From NCBI GenBank assembly GCA_942490885.1, contig CALNYT010000002.1:1860001-1924000 (forward strand): DNA of 64,000 nt, written 5' to 3'. Below, piece by piece: positions 24,535-32,010 of this stretch (positions within the stretch are counted from its first letter, which is position 1; the number at the start of each line of letters is the position of its first letter). The notes under the pieces were generated by a model. The model was not told the DNA's origin. It saw nothing but the letters and a program-made list of their open reading frames with translations, and did not search any database. Position numbers and translations under genes: made by a program. This DNA comes from Oceanirhabdus sp942490885 (GTDB lineage Bacteria; Bacillota; Clostridia; Clostridiales; Clostridiaceae).

Positions 24535-25917
24535 TCATTTATGAAACATTTTAATAAATTCTTCTACCTCAGGAACTCCTCCTTGATAGATTAAATATCC
24601 GTTGTAAGGTTCACGTTCAGTTATTTCACCACAGATAGGAGTGAGCATTATCTCTTTAACTTTTGATAAATCAGAAGTTTGTCCAAGTGCCCAACCTAGC
24701 TTTATATAGGCAACTTCAGGCAACATGTTTTCTGCTGGTACTATTCCGTGTGTCATTAGATCACGGCCAGTATCGTAGACGAACATATTAACATATCCCC
24801 AAAGTGTCTGTACTGTCATATAAATAGCAACTCTTTTTTGTACAGCACGCTTGATAGCAGGATATATTAATTTATTTACATGACCAAGTCCAGTTCCGGC
24901 AATAACAATACCTTTATAACCAAGGTCAACTATGGCATCAATGATATCTGGATTCATGTTAGGATAATAATATAACAATGATACACGTTCCTCAAAGACC
25001 GGAGTTATTGAGGCATTGCGGTCGGTACGACGGCGATTATAATCCTGACGAAGGGGTGTTATCTTCTGGCGATCCACCATTGCTAGTGGAATGTCTCCAA
25101 TGGTACGGAAGGTGGAACGATATGAGGAGTGCATCTTACGTACTCGTGTACCACGGTGCAGTAAACCATATTCATCAGAGGTTGGTCCAAACATACACAC
25201 TAGTACTTCGGCAATATCTGAATCAGCAGCAGTTTTAGCAGCATGAATAAGATTAAGAGCTGCGTCTGATGATGGTCTATCCGAAGAACGTTGAGAACCA
25301 ACTAAGACAATTGGAATAGGGGAGTTTTGTACCATAAAGGACAGAGCGGCTGAAGTATAACTCATTGTGTCAGTTCCATGGCCTATGATAATACCCTGTG
25401 TACCTTTCTTTATTTCCTCACCAATTGCTTTTGCCAGCACGATGTATTGGGCTGGACCCATATTCTCTGAGAAAACTCCAAAAAGTTTCTCTGTGCTTAG
25501 GTTACAAATATCTGCAAGTTCAGGTACTGCACCATACAATTCACCAGGAGAAAATGCAGGGATAACTGCTCCTGTGCGGTAATCAAGACGTGAAGCAATT
25601 GTTCCACCAGTGCCAAGGAGTTTTATGTTTTTTTTATCCTTAGATGTTGGGAATTCACGTTCTGGAATTTTATATTGAATCTCTTTGAAATTATATTCTT
25701 TCATATCTTTAATGGTATCAACGGCTATACCAATGTTGTAACCAGTAGCTAGCTTAATTACTATATGGCAATCATCATCATTTTCAGATCGAGGAAGTAA
25801 GACACCTTGGAAATTACCACGAGTAGTAATTATTGTAGCTTCACTCCAAACACGCATGTTGAAGCTTTTTAGAACCTTTAGTGATTTGCCTTTGTATCCT
25901 TTTAAATTATCACTCAT
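24535..25917 (-). CDS. gatD: Glu-tRNA(Gln) amidotransferase subunit D (archaeal-type, asparaginase-like)
   Basis: This 460-residue protein has an N-terminal beta-barrel of about 90 residues (GYKGKSLKVLKSFN onward), absent from plain asparaginases and characteristic of GatD. An L-asparaginase-type glutaminase domain follows. The catalytic residues can be placed by alignment to asparaginase: Thr106 (GTGGTIAS), Thr182-Asp183 (GHGTDTMSYTSAAL) and Lys261 (RVRKMHSS). It supplies ammonia from glutamine to GatE. GatDE is the standard amidotransferase of archaea, so its presence here is unusual. The gene follows gatE with a 4-bp ATGA overlap and AAGGAGG upstream. Base composition is clearly less AT-rich than in the neighbours, which suggests transfer. 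Confidence 0.93.
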   Translation of the reverse strand: MSDNLKGYKGKSLKVLKSFNMRVWSEATIITTRGNFQGVLLPRSENDDDCHIVIKLATGYNIGIAVDTIKDMKEYNFKEIQYKIPEREFPTSKDKKNIKLLGTGGTIASRLDYRTGAVIPAFSPGELYGAVPELADICNLSTEKLFGVFSENMGPAQYIVLAKAIGEEIKKGTQGIIIGHGTDTMSYTSAALSFMVQNSPIPIVLVGSQRSSDRPSSDAALNLIHAAKTAADSDIAEVLVCMFGPTSDEYGLLHRGTRVRKMHSSYRSTFRTIGDIPLAMVDRQKITPLRQDYNRRRTDRNASITPVFEERVSLLYYYPNMNPDIIDAIVDLGYKGIVIAGTGLGHVNKLIYPAIKRAVQKRVAIYMTVQTLWGYVNMFVYDTGRDLMTHGIVPAENMLPEVAYIKLGWALGQTSDLSKVKEIMLTPICGEITEREPYNGYLIYQGGVPEVEEFIKMFHK

Positions 25918-27890
25918 GATTTTTCGCCTCCTTTACGAATAGTTTCAGCAAGTTCATGGAGAGGTATATTTCCAATGGCTATGCTTTGTAATTCTTTCAT
26001 AATCCACCGCAATTCTGCCTCATCATTTTTTGAAGTTTTAATGGAAGCAAATTTTTCTTGCATCAATGGAATGAGGGAAAGAATACTATCTCTGTCACGC
26101 TTATAAAAATTAATGCTTTCTAATACAGATTTCATGTCCATCTTAGGATGTTTATAAACTACTGGGAGTATGTTATAAAGAAGTTCTCGTTCTATATTCT
26201 GTTCATTGATGAAAGCGAAAAGTTGGTATATTCTTTCAAAATCAAAAGGTGAATCTGGCTGCAGTTTTGCCTGTATATGTTTTAGTCGATGTGCCAATAA
26301 AGTGGCAACAAATCGTGGTTGAACTTTAAAATCATCACAGATTCTTTCTACAAGAGGAACCAAGTTATATCGTAGTAGATAGAAAAATGTATCTACAGGA
26401 ATATTCCATTTTTTAAGTTTGGATATCTGTTCATTAACGTCGGTAGGGAGAGTACTTCCAACAATATCTATCAACTCTTGACTAATAGAAATAGGTGCTG
26501 AATCAGTATCAGGATACATACGGTCAGCTCCAGGAAGCACACGTTCAAACATTGTAGTGCCATCTGCAAAGGATTTACGGGTTTCGTTAGGCACTCCCAC
26601 AAAAGCCATTTGGCATCGTTCCTCAATAGTTTCTAAAGCTGTGATTATATCATCCTCTGGACCCCAGAAAAGAATCTGTGCATCATCATCTTTTGAATTA
26701 AGTAATTTACCAATGTAATTAAAATCAAAATCCATATCATTATCTTTATATTCACTAAGCCAATCTTCTGAATGAATCATATTTGGCTTCTCGATACAAG
26801 CAATAACTTTTAATCTGTCAGAAATCTCATCAGAGAACATTCTGCCTGGTTGCGTAAAAAATGAGAGTATATTTTTAAAACCAGGTAAATTTACTGCAAC
26901 TAAGCTGTATTTATTATTTATGTCTTCTGGAACTTGATTATTTACTGAATTAATATTTACATCATCAAGGATGAGATGACTAATTTTCCAATCCTGCCAG
27001 TTTGGTATCCTATTTAGAAGGTCTTTGCGAATTGCTAAGAGACTCTTTTGACGAAAGGCTTCGTTGTGAACAAGGTCAGGAATATACTGTATATGAGATA
27101 CTCCTTTAATTTCCACTCGAGTACCTCCGGTGATACTAACATTCACATCTTCACGAGTAGCGCCAATGCCTGTCCTTACTTTTCCGGTACTTCTGTTAAG
27201 AAAACGGATGTAGTTGCAAGCTTCAGCGGCTTCATCAGGAGTTTTCATATCAGGATATGTAACAGTCTCTATTAGTGGCATACCTAAACGATCTGTAGTA
27301 TATATTCGGACATGACCTATATCTGAAACTTCACGACAAGAATCTTCTTCAATGCTGAGTTGGATGATTCTAATCATCTTGTTTTTTAAAGGAATCTGTC
27401 CCTCAATGCTGATAATACCTGTACGCTGGAAACCAGCGGGGATACTTCCATCTAGATATTGTTTGCGTGTAATATGCAGCTCGCCTACAATATTTGTTTT
27501 AAGTAATAAAGCAATCTCTAAGGCTATTTCTAGAGCCTGCTGGTTAATCTTGAAAGGTGGTGTATCGTCAATATCATATGTGCAGGTGCTTTCATTGGCA
27601 ATACGGTAGATAATATTTTTTTTGGTCTTAAACTCCATAAGTGCTGTACCGTCGTAGCCACCCATCTCACTTAAAGTTGGCCTCATATGTCTAATTACTT
27701 CCGCATCATATTCACCATCTTTTTGAAAAATACCGGATGGACAATGACAAAAGAGTTTCTTGTCAGTCTTAAGTTGTTGATGTACCTCAAGTCCACACTT
27801 CAAACCCAATTCTTGATAGACCTGAGGGGGAGTTTTCTTGCGAGGAAAATAACCAATTTGTTTTTGGGTTTTAGAGAAGTTGTTTTTCAT
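25914..27890 (-). CDS. gatE: Glu-tRNA(Gln) amidotransferase subunit E (archaeal-type)
   Basis: This 658-residue protein is longer than bacterial GatB (about 475) because of the AspRS-like insertion that marks GatE. The N-terminal catalytic cradle has LKCGLEVHQQL, ESTCTYDIDDTPPFKIN, RKQYLDGSIPAGFQRT, the acidic QLSIEEDSCREV, and VRTGIGATREDVNVSI followed by GTRVEIKGV. The C-terminal helical/YqeY part (from about 500) binds the tRNA. It phosphorylates Glu on mischarged Glu-tRNA(Gln) and amidates it with ammonia from GatD. It is the first gene of the gatE-gatD operon; GGAGG precedes the ATG by 11 nt. It is divergent from an amino-acid permease. Confidence 0.93.
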   Translation of the reverse strand: MKNNFSKTQKQIGYFPRKKTPPQVYQELGLKCGLEVHQQLKTDKKLFCHCPSGIFQKDGEYDAEVIRHMRPTLSEMGGYDGTALMEFKTKKNIIYRIANESTCTYDIDDTPPFKINQQALEIALEIALLLKTNIVGELHITRKQYLDGSIPAGFQRTGIISIEGQIPLKNKMIRIIQLSIEEDSCREVSDIGHVRIYTTDRLGMPLIETVTYPDMKTPDEAAEACNYIRFLNRSTGKVRTGIGATREDVNVSITGGTRVEIKGVSHIQYIPDLVHNEAFRQKSLLAIRKDLLNRIPNWQDWKISHLILDDVNINSVNNQVPEDINNKYSLVAVNLPGFKNILSFFTQPGRMFSDEISDRLKVIACIEKPNMIHSEDWLSEYKDNDMDFDFNYIGKLLNSKDDDAQILFWGPEDDIITALETIEERCQMAFVGVPNETRKSFADGTTMFERVLPGADRMYPDTDSAPISISQELIDIVGSTLPTDVNEQISKLKKWNIPVDTFFYLLRYNLVPLVERICDDFKVQPRFVATLLAHRLKHIQAKLQPDSPFDFERIYQLFAFINEQNIERELLYNILPVVYKHPKMDMKSVLESINFYKRDRDSILSLIPLMQEKFASIKTSKNDEAELRWIMKELQSIAIGNIPLHELAETIRKGGEKS

Positions 27891-28172
27891 TTTATATTAA
27901 TCCTCCATAATTAATGTATTGCTATGTGTTAATGAGAGATATATCTAATGAAATTATATGTATAAGGCTCTAAATTTATGTAGTTATATCCTTTATACAG
28001 GAAATAATGGATGAATTTGATAATTAAAGACTAGCATTATGTTAGGTGGTTTTTATTTATCAAGCTAAAGTGGCAAATTGATACATAAAAGAAAATAATA
28101 TATAATTATGAGGTAAAATCTTCATATAGTATTAATTTACTAAAGAAAAATGACTAGGAGTGGAGAGGCAAA

Positions 28173-29588
28173 ATGAAAAATAACAAACTCGGATTAGGTT
28201 TGCTTATCATGTTAGGCGTAGGTTCTATGATTGGTGGAGGAATATTCAACAGTCCTACAGATTTTATTAATTCAGCTAACCCGCAAGCAACGATGATTGC
28301 ATGGGGAATAGGTGGAATAGGTATTATTTTTTTAGCTCTAGTATTTCAAATGCTTGCTAATAAAAGACCAAATTTAACTGGCGGAATTTTTAATTATGCC
28401 AATGAAGGCTTTGGTGAATTTATTGGATTTAACTCCGCATGGGGTTATTGGATGAGTGCTTGGATAGGAAATGTTGCTTTATACATACTATTATTTAAAA
28501 CATTAGATGATTTAGTTGGAGGAATAAGTCCAATTTTATCATTTGTTTTGGCTACAACTTTTCACTGGACAATTTTCTTTATTCAAACAAAAGGAATTAA
28601 ACAAGCTGGAATAATTAATGCTATTGTAACGGTAATGAAATTAATCCCTATTGCTTTAGTTATACTCATAGGAATGATGGCTTTTGACATTATATATTTT
28701 AATGTTGATAATTGGACAACCATGTTAGCTTCAAAGGTAGGAACGGATCAAATGAATACAAGTTTACTAGAACAAATAAAAGGTTCTATGGGAACTATTC
28801 TTTGGTGTTTTGTTGGAATTGAAGCATCAGTAGTAATGTCTGAAAGAGCTAAATCACAAAAGATAGTGGGAAAAGCAACAATAATAAGTATAGTTATTTC
28901 TTTAAGTGTATATATAATAGTAACTGTTATTGGGATGGGGGTTGTACCTGCTAAAGAACTAGCGTCAGCTTCAACACCATTTGCTTCTATACTTGAAAGA
29001 ACACCTATTGGAAGTATGGGAGGCGTGCTAGTAAAGGTAGGAATGATAATATCATTATTAGGAGCATCAATAAGTTGGCTTATGTTAGCATCAGAGATTC
29101 CTTATGTTGCAGCAAAAGGTAACGTAATGCCAAAGTGGTTTGAAAAATCTAATAACAATGGAGCTCCAATTAATTCGTTGTTTATAACAACGGTAGCAAT
29201 GCAGATATTATTATTTTCACTTTTATCACCACAACTTCAAAATGTTTATAGTGCTATGTCAAATATCGTAGCATCAACTATCTTGGTACCATATTTATTA
29301 TCTTCCTTGTATGCTATTAAAGTTTGTAAAGAGGATAAGTTAACATTTAAAAACAAATTAATAGCTTTTGGAGCAACGATATACTCAATTTACGTTCTTT
29401 ATGCAGTAGGACTAGTATATTTATGCTTATCTATCATCATATATGCTTTAGGTGTATTTGCATACCTTAAAGCTAAGAAAGAAAAAAAGCAAGAAATAAA
29501 TCATAAACAAAAATCGGCTATGGTTATTATGTTAATAATATCAGTTATTATGTTAGTCCTACTAATAGCAGGTAAGATTACAGTATAA
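28173..29588 (+). CDS. APC-family amino-acid permease/antiporter
   Basis: This 471-residue protein has about twelve membrane helices. The N-terminal LMLGVGSMIGGGIFNSP is the APC-superfamily substrate-binding motif, and FNYANEGFGEFIGFNSAWGY follows in helix 2-3. Length and pattern are closest to basic-amino-acid/polyamine antiporters (ArcD/YdgI-like); the substrate is not certain. GGAGTGGAGAGG precedes the ATG. The gap to divergent gatE (27891-28172) shows no clear repeat or riboswitch. No ordinary terminator follows; the palindromic repeat array begins about 30 bp after the stop. Confidence 0.88.
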   Translation: MKNNKLGLGLLIMLGVGSMIGGGIFNSPTDFINSANPQATMIAWGIGGIGIIFLALVFQMLANKRPNLTGGIFNYANEGFGEFIGFNSAWGYWMSAWIGNVALYILLFKTLDDLVGGISPILSFVLATTFHWTIFFIQTKGIKQAGIINAIVTVMKLIPIALVILIGMMAFDIIYFNVDNWTTMLASKVGTDQMNTSLLEQIKGSMGTILWCFVGIEASVVMSERAKSQKIVGKATIISIVISLSVYIIVTVIGMGVVPAKELASASTPFASILERTPIGSMGGVLVKVGMIISLLGASISWLMLASEIPYVAAKGNVMPKWFEKSNNNGAPINSLFITTVAMQILLFSLLSPQLQNVYSAMSNIVASTILVPYLLSSLYAIKVCKEDKLTFKNKLIAFGATIYSIYVLYAVGLVYLCLSIIIYALGVFAYLKAKKEKKQEINHKQKSAMVIMLIISVIMLVLLIAGKITV

Positions 29589-29618
29589 AGGCTATATATA
29601 ACTTCATGGTCTTTTTAC

Positions 29619-29716
29619 AATTTATGGGATGGGGTCTGACCCCGCTCCAATTTATGGGATGGGGTCTGACCCCGCTCCAATTTATGGGATGGGGTCAGAC
29701 CCCATTCTGACCCCAT
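29619..29716. repeat. Triple 30-bp tandem repeat with GGGGTCTGACCCC core
   Basis: Units at 29621, 29651 and 29681 are each 30 bp. They read TTTATGGGATGGGGTCTGAC plus CCCGCTCCAA; the third is changed at its end (GGGGTCAGACCCCATTC) and is followed by TGACCCCATAAA. Each core is a near-perfect palindrome. The first two units are identical, so the expansion is recent. The core matches the repeat at 19395-19450. Similar palindromes are widespread in bacteria, and some are linked to REP-type transposases. Confidence 0.88.
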
Positions 29717-29735
29717 AAAAATTTTACTGTCAAGT

Positions 29736-31583
29736 GTTTTTGATTATGTCCTTAAAATTTTTAATTATTAGCACCAGTTTTCGCTGGTGATTTATATACT
29801 ATGAGTAATATATAAATGGTCTATTAATAAGCTAGTTCATTTTCCTTTTAAAAAATATACTTGCTTATTTAAAACTATTTATTTTTTTTATGCTTATCAT
29901 GAATTTAGCTCCATAGAGCATTTTGGAGTAACTCTAATAGATCATAATAAATATTATGGATGTTTTTACTAAATCATTGTATGCGTGAGCAGCGTGTACA
30001 TTCCAACATAGGGCAAAACTTAAACGTCTGCAGTAGCTGAGCATATTTGATAATAACAGTAACTTTAAGTGTAATTATCTATAAAATCAACACAGATTTG
30101 CCCAGAAGCAATTGATATTTTATTATGCTGCATGCTTGTTGCGATGTTTTTGTTTATCGCAGTAGGCATCAAATGAAGCTTTTTTCCACGGATGACTCAT
30201 TGGCGGAATATGCTTCTTTTTTTTCTTTTTTGGAGTAGGAACCAAATCAAAATTCTTCGATGAGAGAGCATGGTTAGGTATTAATTCTAAGGCATATACT
30301 TTATCGTTTATCGAGAAATACAATTCACTGTCAAATGATTGTATAACAATGCCGGAGGCACCTTTGTGATAGCGTACTGCTGTTCCCTCCTTATTGGTAG
30401 GAATGTAGTATTCATTTTTAAATTTAATACAACTTCCATTATCAATCTTACGTGTTGAAAGAACAGCAAGTATTTGATTGATTTTTTCCGCACTAGGTTG
30501 CTTTTCAAATACCGATTTGGTATTATCAAATTGTAAAGCAAATTTAGCATTGAATTCTTTTATGTAGGAGTTTAAGAATTCATTAGCTTCTTCAATAGTG
30601 GTTACACCTGCTAGTCTCATTTCAAGTATGAGGCGTGATTGGAGAGTTTGAAATAAACGTTCAACTCTGCCTTTAGCTTGTGCAACACTATTTGTTTCAA
30701 TCTCAATTCCAAGTTGCATGCAAGCGTAGCCGAATTGGGTAAAAGTATCCTCTTCTACTGAAGGGGATTTTTTTTGTTTATATTCAAAAATTGTTCGACG
30801 ATCAGTCAAAAATTTATATGGGATTCCGTATGTAGTTAATATCTGATATAGAACATTATAATAGCCATTCAATGTTTCTTGAGTATCAAAATATCCACCC
30901 ATGATTGCACCAGTGGCATCATCTACTGCGATATGAAGGTGTGTTTTCTGATCACCAAACCAAAGGGGAAGAGACGCATCCATTTGTAGGAGTTCACCAG
31001 TATATGCACATCTAGGGCGTCTTGGATGGGCATCTTCGATGTTTAAAATCATATTATCAATCATTGATATTTCTTTTTTGGAAGTTTTAGATTTTTTCAG
31101 TTCTTTAAGTTGATTTTTAAGATTTTTCTTAGTCCTTCTTTTAGCCTTAGGCGATAATATATGATTTTCCAGTAACAACGTACGAATAGTACTTGGAGAT
31201 GCTTTTATCCCTTCATGCTTTAACAGTAATTCAGAGTAATGAGTGATATTAGCATCACAGTACTTCGTACTATAGAGATCCACTATGTTGTTTTTAATTT
31301 CTCCTGCAATGGCGTGAGCCGGTTTTCTTCCACGATTACCATGCGTAAAGAAGGTCTTTCCTTCCTTCTTATAACCTGCAATCATTCTATTAATATGTCT
31401 AACTGTACAACCAAGAGTTATAGCCGCACGCTTTTTATTTCCATTAGTCTCAACTAATTTTTTTATAACAGTATATTTAGTATTTTCATTCATTTTCAAA
31501 TCAACCTTTCTCATTAAATCACCTCATTATTCAATATGATGTGATTGTATTATAAATTTAATATTTAGGACATAATCAAATAC
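29736..31583. mobile_element. ISNCY-type insertion sequence (IS1202-like), about 1.85 kb
   Basis: The terminal inverted repeats are GTTTTTGATTATGTCC plus TTAAAAT at the left (29736-29758) and the reverse complement of GTATTTGATTATGTCC plus TAAATAT at the right (31561-31583), about 20 of 23 matching. Between them lies one intact transposase gene on the minus strand. About 360 bp downstream of that gene (29760-30122) is non-coding, with a CACCAG/CTGGTG hairpin at about 29771. I could not see a clear target-site duplication, so the exact ends may differ by some bases. Confidence 0.75.
30123..31514 (-). CDS. ISNCY-family (IS1202-like) DDE transposase
   Basis: This 463-residue transposase has an N-terminal helix-turn-helix (KKRAAITLGCTVRHINRMI). 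The integrase-like core then gives the acidic triad: Asp in LLQMDASLPLWFG, Asp in FLTDRRTIFEY, and Glu in QAKGRVERLFQTLQSRL. The C-terminus is a basic Lys/His-rich tail. The reading frame is complete, so the element may still be mobile. The ATG at 31514 follows GAGGTGA. Element ends lie at about 29736 and 31583. Confidence 0.88.
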   Translation of the reverse strand: MRKVDLKMNENTKYTVIKKLVETNGNKKRAAITLGCTVRHINRMIAGYKKEGKTFFTHGNRGRKPAHAIAGEIKNNIVDLYSTKYCDANITHYSELLLKHEGIKASPSTIRTLLLENHILSPKAKRRTKKNLKNQLKELKKSKTSKKEISMIDNMILNIEDAHPRRPRCAYTGELLQMDASLPLWFGDQKTHLHIAVDDATGAIMGGYFDTQETLNGYYNVLYQILTTYGIPYKFLTDRRTIFEYKQKKSPSVEEDTFTQFGYACMQLGIEIETNSVAQAKGRVERLFQTLQSRLILEMRLAGVTTIEEANEFLNSYIKEFNAKFALQFDNTKSVFEKQPSAEKINQILAVLSTRKIDNGSCIKFKNEYYIPTNKEGTAVRYHKGASGIVIQSFDSELYFSINDKVYALELIPNHALSSKNFDLVPTPKKKKKKHIPPMSHPWKKASFDAYCDKQKHRNKHAA

Positions 31584-31644
31584 TTTATACTAAGACTTTA
31601 TCAAATATCAATCAGAAGACAGAAAATATCCATAGAATATATTC

Positions 31645-31672
31645 TTGACATTATGGATTTTTATATTATAAT
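31645..31672 (+). promoter_or_regulatory. valS promoter
   Basis: A perfect TTGACA (31645-31650), a 16-bp spacer and a perfect TATAAT (31667-31672), about 60 bp right of the IS end and directly ahead of the T-box leader. Confidence 0.8.
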
Positions 31673-31699
31673 TATATAATTATAAGAGAATATTTAAAT

Positions 31700-31949
31700 G
31701 CAGTGAAAAAGAGGAGTAAACACAAGAAACAAAAAGAGAGAAAAACTTATTAGCTGAAAGGTTTTTTATGAGGTATTGTGTTGAAGGTAGCTTTGGAGCA
31801 ACTTTGCTGAAACATTGTTAATGTGTGTAAGCTTAGTCGGTAGGAATATCGTTATAGAATTGAGAGTCTATTCATTATTTATATTGTGAGTAGGAATTAA
31901 GGTGGTATCGCGCGTTGTCGTCCTTTTGGATGGCAGCGCTTTTTTATTT
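31700..31949 (+). promoter_or_regulatory. T-box riboswitch (tRNA-Val responsive) of valS
   Basis: The T-box core AAGGTGGTATCGCG lies at about 31899-31912. It is followed by an intrinsic terminator, GCGTTGTCGTCC-TTTT-GGATGGCAGCGC with a T-run. Stem I is bounded by AACACAA (about 31718) and TTGTGTT (31776-31782). GTA at 31773-31775, a Val codon just before the 3' arm, is the likely specifier. Uncharged tRNA-Val should bind and favour the antiterminator, raising valS expression. Confidence 0.88.
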
Positions 31950-32010
31950 ATATAATAACTGATATTAAAACAAATACTTGTTAAAATAAAAAGGTAAAGG
32001 AGAAATGAAG

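Noticed and set aside
24535..25917. Plain type I L-asparaginase instead of GatD
   Set aside because: The 90-residue N-terminal barrel and the overlapping gatE gene fit GatD, and plain asparaginases are about 330 residues.
27891..28172. T-box or other amino-acid-sensing leader shared by gatE and the permease
   Set aside because: No T-box core or terminator/antiterminator pair is visible in either direction.
29619..29716. Regular 30-bp repeats considered as a CRISPR array
   Set aside because: There are only three units, with no unique spacers between them; the whole unit repeats. No cas genes are near.
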